Source of the DNA: Cephalotus follicularis
Lineage: Eukaryota; Streptophyta; Magnoliopsida; Oxalidales; Cephalotaceae
DNA length: 64,000 nt
Reading direction: 5' to 3'
NCBI GenBank assembly: GCA_001972305.1
Contig: BDDD01002893.1
Span: 1 to 64,000, forward strand
Shown here in pieces: positions 22,426 through 34,557 of the stretch. Position 1 is the first letter of the stretch. Every line of letters starts with the position of its first letter. The notes under the pieces are model-generated. The model ran no database searches. It saw only the letters and a program-made list of their open reading frames with translations, and was not told the origin of the DNA. Position numbers and translations under genes: made by a program.

Positions 22426-22879
22426 AAAATACACCGAAAATTGGGATTCTACAAAGGATAATAATTCGATACAATCACAAAATCCATCAGGTCATAGAGC
22501 ACTAATTAAAATGTTAATGTAGCAAGTAAATACCCTAATGCATATGTACATAATCAAACTCATCTTTAATTTATAGTCAAACTCCCAAAATCTTATGTAA
22601 ACATATTCTACAATTTTGTGTGTTTCCTTAATTCAATCTGTCAAAATATAATTATATATGTATATATGCAGATCATAGACGAACCGGACAGATATGGAGC
22701 TTCGAGCTTCACCCGATTGACTTGGAGCTGCGAGCTTGGACCGATCGGAGTTGACATCAGAGAGATTTGAAGACAGAGAGCGATTTGACTACTAAAATGG
22801 CGATGAAGATGAAAGAGAGAGAGAGCGATGTAGATGTAAAAGAATAAAGGAATCGTGTAAAAGGAACTGATCAAAAGCA

Positions 22880-23128
22880 GCATAAATTCAAATTAAGACA
22901 AATCCGGACCGCCATAGATGTCGGTAAAAAAAAGGGCGGTTGCTAAAATGAAATAAGTAATAATATTGGTAAATTTGGAATTGCCGACCGCCTAAGCGGT
23001 CGGCAATTCCAAAAAATGCGGTTGCCAATGGAAAAGCAACACGCGTTCACTTGAGGACATTTGCCGACCGGTCGGCAAAGCGGTTGGCTAAAATGGCGGT
23101 CGGGAAATGTCCTTTTTTCTAGTAGTGG
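22880..23128 (-). mobile_element. CACTA-type transposon terminus
   Basis: The block ends at 23,128 with 'tttctagtagtg', the complement of CACTACTAGAAA. CACTA is the defining end of this superfamily. Inside are subterminal words 'gaccgcctaagcggtcgg', 'gccgaccggtcggc' and 'gcggtcgggaaat', present in both orientations. The other end was not found to the left, where DNA from 22,305 to 22,880 (including a GA-rich run near 22,812) may be the body of the element. No transposase is visible. Confidence 0.7.
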
Positions 23129-23149
23129 AGTGGTAGAAGACACGAACTC

Positions 23150-23330
23150 ACCAGTATCCCGTTCTCTCACCCATGGCACGAGACTTGCTTACATCTCCAG
23201 TGTCAACCGTTACTTTTGAGATCGTGTTCTCAGCCAATAGGAGAGTGCTCGAACAGACATAGCACTTTGAGTTCACAATCACTCGAATTGTGTGTTTGTC
23301 TGAAAGACTAGATATCTAAAGATGCGTGAA
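23150..23330 (+). pseudogene. hAT transposase C-terminal (dimerisation) remnant
   Basis: From 23,173 the frame reads 'MARDLLTSPVSTVTFEIVFS' and 'ANRRVLEQT', then a stop, then 'EFTITRIVCLSERLDI'. The spacing and words (P-V-S-T-V, F-S-A-x-R-R-V-L-E) are those of the hAT C-terminal dimerisation domain. Stops and the lack of the rest of the transposase show a relic. It directly abuts the CACTA terminus. Confidence 0.65.
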
Positions 23331-23839
23331 TGGCCAACTTCATAGACAAAGATACCCTGAACGACGAAAAATGATTAAATAACAATGTACACTTTTGGCC
23401 CACAACAGTATAAACTGTGAACGACTATATTATAAAAATCTACGCTCTTGGCTCGCAGGAGAATAAACTATGAACGACAAAACAATCAATAAAAATAATT
23501 CATTATCGTATCATTTGTCCACTTGTATTATTTCATACTTTAATTCCGTAATTGTAACATTACAAATGCAAGTTGTTCTTAATACTATTTGGATCAACTG
23601 TTAGTTGCTTCGAATTTGTTGTTTATTCAATAAATCATGAACCGATGCGAACTTTTGAACCGCACCGGACTAACTTGCTAAAATATCTGACCCTGGCCCG
23701 ACCATATAAAAAATTTCTGCTCGGCCTGGACTGCCTGTGACTAGCCCTTGACGGGTCTGGGCCAATTAAAGTTGCTGGTCGGACTGGTCGAGGCCCGGGC
23801 TGCCCGATATGTGCCTAGAACTACATAGAGTGAGAGACT
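23331..23839. other. No gene; possible hAT MITE relic at 23,640-23,830
   Basis: AT-rich DNA. Words such as 'gaccctggcccgacca', 'ggtctgggcc' and 'gaggcccgggctgcccg' near 23,690-23,810 are typical of decayed hAT MITEs with G/C-rich ends, but I could not define both termini. Confidence 0.3.
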
Positions 23840-25300
23840 GTCTACTAACTTGATTTTCATAAAGGGAATTTTTCAGAAGCATCACGGGGATATAATCCAT
23901 CCTACACATGGAGTAGCATTTATGATGCAAAGAAGGTTTTACAGGGAGGGCTTGAGTGGTGAATTGGGAATGGCATTAGTACAAAGATATGGAAGGATAG
24001 ATGGTTGCTGGGACAAATGGATTCTCCTACACCGTCGTGCTTAAATGAGTGAGACATGCATACAAGGGTCAGCCAATTAATTGATTGGGACAGAGGAGGT
24101 TGGAACCAGGCTGTGGTGCGACAAAGCTTCAATGAAGAAACGACTAATATGGTCTTATCTATACCTCTGTCAAATAGGTTGTGTGCTGACAAACTGGTCT
24201 GGTCTAAGAATCCCTTAGGCTCTTATACGATTAAAACAAGTTACCATTTAGCCTTGGAGGTGGTTAATGGAAATAGGGAAGTGTCCATCTCGACTAACAA
24301 GGTGCCAACAGGTTTGTGGAAATGGCTTTAGGGCTTACATCTTCCTCGTAAGATCAAGCTCTTTGGTTGGAGATGTTGTAGAAGAATTTTACATGTTAAG
24401 TTGTTGCTAGCTAATAGAGTTCCTCAAACTGAAACTCGATGTAGTATTTGTCATGAAGTCGAGGAGTCTATTTTGCATGCTATTTTCATATGTCCGTGGG
24501 CAGCGCAGGTATGGGAAGACAATAGACTTCCCATTGCAGAAGAACTTAACACATGGAAATATGGTAGACCTACTTGATCTGGTGAGAACAAAATTAAATG
24601 AGGATGAACTACGGTTTTTATGGACTATAGCATGGAGGATTTGAAGTGGTAGGAATTCTTATGTATTCTGAGGTGCTGAAGCTTATCCAAGGGGAGTCAT
24701 CCCTTTCTGTCACGGCTTTCTGGTAGAATTTGATAAGGCAAATTTAGCAGATACATCTGCTATAGTTACGACACAAGCCAGGTGGTTCCCGCCTCCTCAT
24801 GGAACTCTAAAAGTCAGTTGCGATGGTGCAACAAGTGAAGGCAGAAGGGCAGGAGGTGCAGGAATGGCGGTAAGAGATGGGCCCGATACTGTCTTGATGG
24901 CTGCAGCTACAAAGTCTCAACGTACCAATGATCCCCCAACTATTGAAGCCTTTGCTATTTTGGAAGCTATGGAGTTGGTGTTAGTAAAGGGATGGAGAAA
25001 TATAGTATTTGAATCAGATGCTGAGGTCGTCTTAGATGAGATTAAGGCAACAAAGTTTAACTCCCTGTGGCTACGTGATTGAAGAGATAAAAAATTTAGC
25101 AAAATCTTTCATTCCCTGTCATTTTTATTGGATAAGAGAGCTGGAAATATGGTGGCACATGAATTGGCTAAAGTAGCCTGTTCTTTAGAGACCACTTGTG
25201 TGTGGCTTGATTGGGTCCCAATGTTTTTGGGTCTTATTGTTATCGCAGATTCAATTGGTATTTAATAAAATACACCATCTTTCTATCAAAAATAAAATAG
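23840..25300 (+). pseudogene. L1-type LINE 3' end: zinc-binding RT domain and RNase H
   Basis: Broken frames spell the C-terminal half of a plant L1-like ORF2. 24,190-24,510 has 'LVWSKNPLGSYTIKTSYH', 'PRKIKLFGWRCCRRIL' and 'CSICHEVEESILHAIFICPW', the zf-RVT region (C-x2-C...H...C). 24,790-25,230 has 'PPHGTLKVSCDGATSEG', 'IVFESDAEVVLDEI' and 'HELAKVACSLETT', the RNase H domain found in such LINEs. Several stops interrupt the frame. The end near 25,270-25,300 is A-rich ('taataaaatacacc...caaaaataaaat'). 5' truncation is usual for LINE insertions. Confidence 0.85.
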
Positions 25301-25670
25301 TTGTCAATCAAAATGATTTATAGCTCAATTTTCAATAGTAGTCCAAAGTATGACCCTTTTTTATTTTATTTGGGAAGAGAGATAATTATTCTTCAAGTGA
25401 ATTGGTTCTACAACAAAACAAGGTTTTAACTACAGTCCAAATTGTGATTAGAAATATTATATCTATATGATAGACATGGTGGCTGTTGGATATATTGTAA
25501 TAAGAGATGTAATTAAATAATTTATTGTTATAATTTTTGAATTTGAATATTTGGACAAATAATTACCTATGATCGTTATTGGTGTATTTGGACAAATAAT
25601 TATAAATGTTGGGTTTTGCTAGTTATTTACTATTAGTCACTTGTTCAAGGTCAAGGGACACAACCTATAA
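25301..25670. other. AT-rich spacer, nothing recognised
   Basis: Sequence between the LINE tail and the LTR-like block. 'tttggacaaataatta' occurs twice near 25,550 and 25,590. No gene or RNA feature seen. Confidence 0.5.
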
Positions 25671-27250
25671 CACCCCAAAACAACCAATTTTTCCTTTAGC
25701 ATGTTTATTGCATACATGACATGGTAGTTATGAATTATTTGGAAATGATTATGCATATGAATATGTATTGTATGAGAGTATTTAATGCTCATATGATGGT
25801 ATTTTATGTCTCTTTACGGTATTTTTATATAGATGAAGGTAGAATTAGCGACAAACCTATAAATAGAAACTCAAAACACATTTCTCACATTTCATTTCCC
25901 TTTATCTCTTTAAAATTCGTTTCTCTCTCTACCAAAACTTAACTCACCAAAATTGACTGTATGACATGGAGAAATGAAGGGGGAGGGTATTTGGCACAAG
26001 ATTGGAGCTCCACAAGCCAAAAACTAAGTTATTTCTCCATTTTTTGACTGTAAAGACCAAGAACAAGGTCTAATCTTAGGTAGAAACCTTCTCCACCAAA
26101 ATATGCTATGATTAACACATGTATGCACATATACAAATTGATTGCATGGATTGAAATTGAATGACTTGGATGTTATAGAAAGTTAGGGTTTATATGGATA
26201 TTAGGGTTTTAGACCTAAAATGGAAATGAACGAATTAAATGACTTGAAAGAAGTTTTTATGGCATAGAAATGGTTAATAAGACTTGTAATGAACTTGGAT
26301 TGAGTTGGTTTTAAGGAAATGTATGGATTTACAAAGAGTGAATTGAAAAACCCTGAGTTTGACGAGTCTAAGCATCGCCGACCACGCTCAAAGCGCCACC
26401 GCTTAGCCTTTGCCACCGAAATTATTTCAATACTATCTCAAAGCGTGAACACTTGATGTTTAAGTGACGACACTTTAGCGCAAAGCGTGGCCGCTCAATA
26501 TTAAGGCGTCACAGCTTTGTCCAGTAGTTTTTTCGCAAATGTTTTCAAAGCATGTTTTTCAAAGGTTTTTCTTCAAGAACCTTTTCTAGGCCCAAGTACG
26601 GTATAGACTGGGATGTTTCCCAGGTTTTTCATTATGTCAAGGTAAGGAAAAGGGTAGAGTACGGTCTATAGATGTGTTCACTATCGAGTGAAATATCATT
26701 CATAGTTAGGGATGTGGCGTCGATCTGCAGTTGATAGATCCCTCTACTAGAGTTACACACGGTATATGATTGGTTGAGATCCTGTTGGTCTACCAATGGG
26801 CAATCAATTCTAGTTGAGGTTCTATCAGTCTATTGATCGGTAACTAGATGCCTAATCCTAAAGCTTGTGCGCCTTCGGGGGGATTCAGACACATGTATGG
26901 ATAGAGTATGGATGTTAGTGACCGCTTGAGCCCCTACTGGTTACCTATAGGCAACTGGGTCTAATGAGCTCCCATTGGTCTACCGTTAGGCACTAGATGT
27001 CTAAACTCTAGCACGTGCCATCTACAGGTGGGAGTTCTAGACTCACTATTACGGATGGTATGATTTTATGCTACGGCATTACAGATGGACGGATGTATGG
27101 ATCTGTAACTAGTTGAGCTTCTATGGGCTTACCTGAAGGCAACTAATTCTAATGAGCTATTATTTGTCTACTAGTAAACACTAGATGTTCTTATCTTTGA
27201 GCTACGGCCTGGTCGGACTTACGGATGATGTTATGGTTAAAGTAACTACT
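25671..27250 (+). repeat. Gypsy-like LTR block with internal degenerate repeats
   Basis: It opens 'tataacaccccaaaac', close to the TGTAACACCCC start of many plant gypsy LTRs, and has a TATA-like 'ctataaatag' at about 25,858. From 26,780 a degenerate unit recurs about every 150-190 bp ('ggtctac', 'ggcaact', 'actagatg.ctaa'), at about 26,825, 26,985 and 27,165. There is no coding region. The right edge is not certain. Confidence 0.4.
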
Positions 27251-27258
27251 TATATTAT

Positions 27259-28230
27259 TGGGAATGATATGTTCCCGATGGTCGGAAATGGACATAACAC
27301 TAGGCATTCCACTGTGGAATGTGTAGTGACGTTAAGGGATATAATTTTGAAAATTTTACACAGCGGAAATAAAACCTCTTAACACCTAGGCTATGCTAAA
27401 TCCAAATCCAACACATATCTAAACCAATGATCACCACACCAATCCATAATCAAATTGTCATACAAAGAGATTAAGTAAGAGCTATACCACAATTGGAGGC
27501 TCCTTTTCTTTGCCGGTACAAGCTTGGGAAGATCCTTTTGTGAGACTCCAAGTCTACTCTTCCAGCTAGCTTGCAAAATCCTTGAGCTTTACTCCACCAA
27601 AAATTCGGCTAGCCTTTCAAAATGAAACCCTAGGTTTTTAACTTCTAATTCAACCTACAATTATTCTATGTAAGCTCTCCTAAGACAAAGATTGTCTCAA
27701 AGGAAATCTAGTTGCATAAGTGTTTGACACCATAACCTATTTGTCAATAAAGGTAAATCAAAATTGACAAGAGTTCATCAATATTGATCCACCCTAAGTA
27801 GTTACTAGGTTTTGATGAAGAAAATCAACAAAGAGAAGAAAGAAAGAACAAGCTCCAAGCTTGTAGAACAAGGTAAGAGAGCTCAAACCCTAGGAATGGC
27901 TTCTCTTCTCCTTTATCTCTTGTGAAAATCGGCTGGGCACTTTTTCTCCAAGAAAATAAGTGTGTCTTGTGCTTTCTAAAAGCAAGCCTTCCCTTTTATA
28001 TGAAGTTAAGTGAGTGTGAGAGAGTATGACAAGTATCACCATCTAATGGTAACACATCTCTCACATCCACTAACCAAAATATGTTTTATAAGTTTTCACC
28101 AAGATACAAGTGTCCAACATTTATGAGATAACATTATCATATAAGGACCCTAAGTCTCAATTATTATCGGTAGTGTTTATAAATTATCGAAACTCCCACG
28201 GGTTCGGTTTTGCCATTCTAAATAGTCCCA
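27259..28230 (-). repeat. Probable LTR, minus strand
   Basis: The block starts TGGGAATG and ends AGTCCCA on the plus strand, inverted ends of 5 bp. Read on the minus strand it has 'atataaaagg' (TATA box) near 27,995. It ends with a 'ttatttccgctgtg' region as found at the 3' edge of copia LTRs. No primer-binding site, polypurine tract or target duplication is adjacent, so it is a degraded solo LTR at best. A piece of the same family is at 525-590. Confidence 0.45.
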
Positions 28231-28415
28231 AACCTATTTAAATGCTTCCAGACTGATATCCAATATTATGCAGATGAGAAATTAATCTAATTAATTTCCT
28301 CATAGATTATCACACACTCTTGTAACACGTGATTGTTTCCTATCGTCAGTTAACATGTACTATAATCCCTCGTCACACATGACCCTGACTAAGGTCTATG
28401 GTATGGATACGTGTC

Positions 28416-29593
28416 TGTTAGATTAGGGGTGTCCCTGCAAGCCACGAGATGACTATAGTCATATGTTATACACTATTTATTTGTACATTCTTAATTTCAT
28501 TTATGTTTAATTGTGCATATTTCTATATATTAATGGCATAACTATATTTATATCCCAATACCATCATTATGGATCAACTTAATTAACATATTAATTGAAT
28601 ACACATATAGCACCTTGTCGTTCAAAGGGTTAGATCTCATACCGGGTAGGTTATGAGAATGAGTTCCTTATTCTCTTTTGACAAAACGTTCCAAGTCGTA
28701 GGTTCACTTTCTTAGGGCAATTGATGAACGGGATATACTTGCCGTGTTATGCTCACTCCCAGGTTCATGTGGAGGGTGGATCATCTCATTTCCACTTGGG
28801 TTTATCCCTAAAGCTAATGTGCGGTGCATGTACACTGAACTGACCCACTATAGGAATCCTATTTGGATAGTTATCACCTGTGTCAATAGGAATCCTATTA
28901 TTCTCAGTAGTGTATAGTCAATGGATGACTAGTAGAGCATACGTGATCTGCGTTGTTCCTTAGACCCGAGCAACTGACATGCATCGTGTAGTAACTGCTT
29001 GGCTTTGATTTCTGCCTTCTCTAGCTAGCCACGAACTGGCAAACGGGTTGTCTTTGGGCCTCGTGAGAGCTATATTAGTGTATGGGTGAGTGCGCAACAT
29101 GGGATCGTCACACATGTTATGAGGGTGATCGGATTTATAATATCTGTGTCAATTGCAGACTTTCAAAAGCATGGCCAGGTACCGGTGGAGTGGAAACGGG
29201 GTTTTCAGGGAGTTCTACCGATAGTCACAATGTGTTCATAGATTTATAGTTATCGCATCTTTACCTAGGATTAACATTTATCCAAACCCTTGGGGGTGGT
29301 CGGAGCCAAGGATGACGAGGAAAAGACACTACACGTAAACCGATGATAGGATAAAATACCGGTTAACCAAAAATCGACTAATAGACGTGGAGGTCAAAGT
29401 CCACAGATTCGGCAGGGTGATTGGTATCATGCTAGGGCTATTTTGATAGTCGGGGACTATTAGGATGGTTGTACCAGAATATTGGGATGTTCTAGAAAAT
29501 TTATCATCATGTCAGATTTCCAGCGGGGCTTTCAGGTCCCACATGATTATTGGAATTAGTCTAAATGTGGAGGACATATGTCATTTAGTGTGT
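28416..29593 (+). repeat. LTR-like repeat, copy 1
   Basis: It begins TGTTAGATTAGGGGTGTCCC and continues through landmarks 'ggatcatctcat', 'gctaatgtg.ggtgc.tgt', 'tattgagggtgatcgg' and 'aatttatcatcat'. The same landmarks occur in the same order at 30,849-32,140. It is cut at 29,593 by a different repeat. No protein domain is present. Confidence 0.6.
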
Positions 29594-30099
29594 CACACCC
29601 TGAACCACGAGAAGGACCCCAAGGCCCGACACGTGACATGCCATATATACATTCCACTCATATCATCATCCAAAATGCTATAAAACTAAAACTTCAAATT
29701 AGAACCATGCATGCGGAAATAACCATTTAAATATCTCACGTGGATAACCCAAATATATGAATCACATCTTATATCTCAAGCACTGCTACAAGCCGACAGA
29801 TCAAAGATAACTGGTTACAATCATTCTTATACCTTAAGCATTCTTATACAAGGCAGGTCAATCGGAATTGCACTGTTAACAAAGCCTTGCTCTACGATCC
29901 GGCCCATTTGGTCACTTCGATGCATCACCTGTACTTGCCCCTAATTGTTGTGCCCATTTTGAGAATGGTTCAGCAACCATAGCTATAATCATCTAGGGAT
30001 ACATAACACCACAAGGTGTGAGCATGTAAGACTTCCATTCTCCTACGCACTCTCGGTGTCGTAGGCAAAGGAGTCAACAAGCATAAGCGTTCCTCGACC

Positions 30100-30230
30100 C
30101 ATTGGATCAAGGTAGCAGAGAAGCATTCGTCGGCCTCCTCGGCTCGAGGTAGCAGAGAAGCATCCATGGGGCCTCCTCGGCTCGAGGTAGTAGAGAAGCA
30201 TCCATGGGGCCTCCTCGGCTCGACGTAACA
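30100..30230. repeat. Tandem repeat, ~44-bp unit, about 2.5 copies
   Basis: The unit contains 'ggcctcctcggctcgaggta' followed by 'gagaagcatccatgg'. Two full copies and a partial one are nearly identical. Confidence 0.8.
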
Positions 30231-30357
30231 TCACCATTGTCTACGCAGTACTAGTGTCGTAAGGGATAAAGACGAGATAACGCTGGTCTGGTTGACCCTC
30301 CCTCAATGCTAGTCTCTTTAGGACTAAAGCATACAGAGTAGTCTGGGTTATTCAGAG

Positions 30358-30770
30358 TTACACGGGGTCCCTACAGTTATCTCTCACAGTTGGTGTACCT
30401 CGGGTCCATCCATAAAGTGGGTCCTGCAAGTTATCTCTCCGAGAGGGATTGTATGTTAAGACAGCCGCTCCACGGGGTCCTTACAGTTCTCTCACAATCG
30501 GTGTCTCTCATAGGTTCATCCAGACAGTGGGTCCTGCAAACTATCTCCCTGTTAAGGCTAGCTATTACACGGGGTCCTCACATTTATCTCTTACAGCGGT
30601 GTACCTTGGGTCCATCCATAAAGCGGGTCCTGTAAGTTATCTCTCCAAGAGGGCTTGTTTGTTAAGACAGTCGATGCACGGGGTCCTTACAGTTATCTCT
30701 CATAATCAGTGTCCCTCGTAGGTTCATCCAGAAAGTGGGTCCTGCAAGTTATCTCTCCGTCAGACTAAGT
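30358..30770. repeat. Minisatellite, ~105-bp unit, four copies
   Basis: 'cacggggtcc' occurs at about 30,362, 30,472, 30,573 and 30,678. Each is followed by 'acagttatctct', 'ggtg', 'cggg/aggttcatcca' and 'gtgggtcctgcaa.ttatctc'. Units 1 and 3, and units 2 and 4, resemble each other most, which suggests a higher-order pair of about 210 bp. Confidence 0.8.
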
Positions 30771-30848
30771 GGCTGCCTCCCTAATCCCTATGACATAGTG
30801 GAGATCGAGAGTGGGTTATCTCGTCAGAGCTCAACAAGGTCAAGCATA

Positions 30849-32140
30849 TGTTAGATTAGGGTGTCCCTACAAGCCACGTGGTGTGGTGCTTGTATTTATA
30901 CACTCTTGATTTATACAGTTCTGTATTTTATTTATGTTCTATGTGAAAATTTATTTATTTGGCATGATTATATGGCTCATCCCAACCTTCCAAAAGGAAC
31001 AGAATAATTAATTTTAATTAACTGTATGCCATATATAGCCCTGTCACATCAAAGGATTGGATCTCTTGCCAGGGAGGCCATGAGAATGAGATCCTTATTC
31101 CTTGTGACTAAAATGTTCCAAGCCATAGGTTCACTTTCTTTGGGCCATTGTTGAACCAGGGTAAAGACTTGCCACATTATGCTTGCTCCCAGGGAGGGAG
31201 GATGGATTTTCTCATGGACCATTCGGTATTATCCTAAAGCTAATGTGGGGTGCGTGTGCAAATGCATGATGCTGAACTGACCCACCAATAGGATCCCTAT
31301 TTGGATAGTCAATACCCATGTCAATAGGGATTCCTATGGTCTCGGTAGTGTATAGTCTATGGTGACTAGTAGGTCCACGCCTACGTTGTCTCTTTTGACC
31401 TGAGCGGCTAGCATGCATTGTGCGGTGACTGCTTGACTTTGATTTTCGCCTTCTCCAGCACTAGCCACGTGCTGGAAAAAGGGTTGTCTTTGGGTCTTGT
31501 GGAAGCTGCATTGAGATCTATGAGCGAGTGCGCAACAAGGAATCGTCACACCCGGGCTGAGGGTGACCAGCTCTATTTGTCTATGTACGTTGCAGACTTA
31601 AAATCCTGCACAGGTTATAGACGGACCGGAGACAGGGTAGTTTCCATGGGGGGTCTGTCATAGTCTCAGTGCGATCATAGATATTTAGTATCACGGCTAA
31701 ATCTAGGGGTGACATTCATCCAAACCCTAGACCGTTGATCGGAGCTAAGTATGACGAGGGAAACACTACACATATGTCGATGACTGGATAAAGCGACTGG
31801 CTATTCGGTCCCTGATTGGTAGACGTGGTAATACACGGATCCGGGGGGTGACTGGAGATCACACCAGGACTATTTTAATAGTCGGAGACTATTAGAATAG
31901 TCGTACTAGACAAACGGGATGATCTGGGAATTTATCATCATACTGGAGATCGACAGGCTTTCGGGTCCTGCCTGACTTTGAACTGGTTGACGTGTAGAGA
32001 AACATGTCATTTAGTAAAAGGTTGACATCAAGGAGATGTTACTTTGCTAGTGAATATTTTATTTGCTGGATTCGGGTCCATGCAGTACCACGATAAAATA
32101 TTCCAAGCGAAGGGTTGATATGAATTTACATTAAGTGCAT
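30849..32140 (+). repeat. LTR-like repeat, copy 2
   Basis: Begins TGTTAGATTAGGGTGTCCC and aligns by eye with 28,416-29,593 over its first ~1.15 kb, with many substitutions. It continues for ~130 bp beyond the point where copy 1 is cut, up to the copia LTR inserted at 32,141. With copy 1 it may be the pair of LTRs of one non-autonomous element. No coding region. Confidence 0.55.
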
Positions 32141-33189
32141 TGGGAACTTATTGTATAGAGAGAATTTTGGGCTAAAATGTATGTGGGATTTAATTCCCTC
32201 TAGTAGACCAATTTTTGGGCTATTAAATGGTTAATTATTGGTTGAATTTTTTGGGCCTTAAAATCCTTAGAGTTGGATTGGCCCAAAGATATACTAACTT
32301 GCTCCATTTGTTGACTTTGTCAACATTCCATTTCTTCTTTCATGCATCACACGTCAACATTCCATTTCTTCTTTCATGCATCACACGTCAACATTCCATT
32401 TCTTCTTTCATGCATCACACAGCAACAACACATGGTGGGAGAGTGAGGTGGCGGCCAATGCATGGTTTAAATGAAGAAATAAGCATGTGAGAATTTACTT
32501 GGTGGAGAAAAGTGACGAGTCATAAATGCAATGATTCACAAAAGGACAAAACTAATAAGTAAGGCTTTACTTACTAATGAAGTTTTGTTTTCTTTTAAAA
32601 TGACTCTCACGGCAATCAAAACTTTTTTAAGCTAATCTCTCCCTCTCACACAATTGTTCTCTCTCCCATATTTCTCTCTTGGTGCCGTGTTTCTCCATTT
32701 CCAAATGAGAATAGGTGCACTTGGTCTTCAAAAGGAGAGATATCATATCAATCAATTGTTTTACACTTTCTTAGTCATTTTAGGTGGAGATTCCTTTGTG
32801 TATTATATTGGATCTTTACCTAGATTGATTTAGTATAGGTTAAACATTAAACCTCTCCATCTTATCCTCATTTCCGTGGTAAAAGGAAGGTTTTGGAGCT
32901 ATTGTTTTTGGATTAAAGAGTAGAGGGACCTTGACTTGAAGGAACGAGTTCGTCACGTTGGTAATATTTTATTCTCCTTCTTTTGTCTTCATAATGCTTG
33001 GAAATGGATTTAGTTTTGATTGTATGTTTAATTAGTGATCTTGGACATTATTTGAGACTTTTTGATAATAGGTTTTAGGGTATTCCCATTGCTTGGGAAT
33101 TAACTATTCAGTTAGAATTAAAGTTAATCACCCTAATGCCGAAAAATCAAATTGAGTGCTTCCGCTGCCCTATGAGCCATAGGTTCCCA
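32141..33189 (+). repeat. 5' LTR of a Ty1-copia element
   Basis: 1,049 bp, from TGGGAACTTA to AGGTTCCCA, with TGGGAA and TTCCCA as perfect inverted ends. The end region 'tgcttccgctgcc' is typical of copia LTRs. A primer-binding site follows after 5 bp. Inside is a perfect 3 x 34 bp tandem repeat. The matching 3' LTR is not in the window. Confidence 0.85.
32319..32420. repeat. Perfect 34-bp tandem triplication in the LTR
   Basis: Three identical units beginning 'gtcaacattccatttcttct' and ending 'gcatcacac'. They lie about 180 bp into the LTR, in the likely U3 (promoter) part. Confidence 0.95.
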
Positions 33190-33194
33190 AAAAG

Positions 33195-33206
33195 TGGTAT
33201 CAGAGC
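33195..33206 (+). other. Primer-binding site, initiator-tRNA(Met) type
   Basis: TGGTATCAGAGC is the standard plant copia/gypsy sequence complementary to the 3' end of initiator tRNA(Met). It lies five bases after the LTR end. Confidence 0.95.
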
Positions 33207-34557
33207 GACCTAATTAACATCAATCAAATCTTTATTTGATGTATAATGGCTTTGTGGTTGATTTCCCTTCATTGGCCGATTTTATTATAATCCTAGATTT
33301 AGTGGGAGTTGCATTTTTTTTTTTAGTTTTTGGTGAAATCGACGAGCCATTGAACATTAAATATTTTACGTGTTAATTCAATTATATATGTGGCTATATT
33401 TTTGAATTTCTTATGCATGCTGGTAGGCTTGGGACTAGACCTCGTTTTATGTTTTTTTTTTGTGTGGATGATTTAAATTCTTTATTACATTTAATGGAAT
33501 TCATTTGGTCTGTAATAAGACTGCCTGCGTGCGCCATTTATTTTCTTGTCCTTGTATTTCTTTTCTTTTATTGTACAATGAATGTAAATGGAAGAAAGGA
33601 GACCAATCATGCTTGAAGAGGGGATCAAAGAAAAATACAAGACCAATTGAAGACCATGTATGCGTGGTAGCAAAATATAATAGAGTTAATTAAATTAGTA
33701 CACCTAGGAGACCAAGTGGTCACGTTGGCTCACTTGATCATTTATAGTTTTATGTCCCAAGTCAGGCCACTTTTAGGATGCATGAGATGGATGTTTTTCT
33801 TTTTATAAACAATCTAAACACGTCCAAGCATGTTCAGCCGTTCCAAAGGGATTGGAAGATAATTAAATTATCTAATAATGGCATTGGTAATTTAATAAAA
33901 TTGATGAGACCAAATTCCTCCAAATCATATAAATAATAAGTCCATAAGCGGTGGGGCATATGGCTGCCTTGTCGTTGGCCTTCCATTATCATCGTTGAAT
34001 AGTATGGACATATTGGGAATGGCACCAGCCACAGCTGAGGTCCTCCGTATGACCATTTCTATTCAATTTCAGTGTGAGGTACACTGGAAGGAAATAACCA
34101 TGTTTTGGCATTCTGACAGGCCACAGCGTGTGGGTGTCAAAACGGGTTCATTTCTTTGAGGATTGTGGGCTTGACTTATACTAGGATCTTATGGTTTGTC
34201 ATGCCACAGCTGAGACCATAAGGGCCGGGAGGCTGAATGTTTTGTATCGGATCTTACATTTTGAGGGAAGAGCCCGAGAATGTAAATTGGTACTCGTACC
34301 TACCTATTCAGGTATTATGGTTTGTTAACCACAGTTAAGGCTATAATATCTGGATAGATTTCGATCCCCACTAGGAAGCAAGGAGCTTCCCGAATTCCAC
34401 ATGGGGGTGTGGGATACGATTAGAATAGTGGGAGGAGCCGTAATTACAAAAGACCAAGGATTATGGTAATAACATTAAATGGAATTTTCTGCTAAATTTT
34501 CTCTCTCTTATGTTTCCTATTTTAAAGGTTGCTAGATATATACAGACTCTACTTAAA
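33207..34557 (+). other. Untranslated leader of the copia element
   Basis: About 1.35 kb between the primer-binding site and gag. It has no conserved ORF. Long leaders that hold packaging signals are usual in plant LTR retrotransposons; 'ggtttgtta/ccacagtt' words recur near 34,195 and 34,320. Confidence 0.6.

Larger units (their letters stand above)
29594..30848 (+). repeat. Repeat starting TGTCACACCCTGAACC, with minisatellites
   Basis: The start TGTCACACCCTGAACC is like that of many plant gypsy LTRs. The block then carries two tandem arrays (30,100-30,230 and 30,358-30,770). It separates the two copies of the TGTTAGATTAGG repeat. It may be an inserted LTR or internal DNA of one non-autonomous element. 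No coding region. Confidence 0.45.

Noticed and set aside
22641..22883. Minus-strand frame with a hydrophobic start near the CACTA end
   Set aside because: It is built on a GA-rich run and has no recognisable domain. It is more likely part of the transposon body.
27185..27382. Plus-strand frame at the edge of the LTR at 27,259
   Set aside because: It crosses a repeat boundary and has no domain.
30358..30770. CRISPR-like or rRNA spacer array
   Set aside because: Units are contiguous and similar throughout, so this is a minisatellite. There is no rRNA sequence nearby.
33413..33693. Short frames in the copia leader
   Set aside because: No similarity to gag or to each other. The leader of these elements is non-coding.
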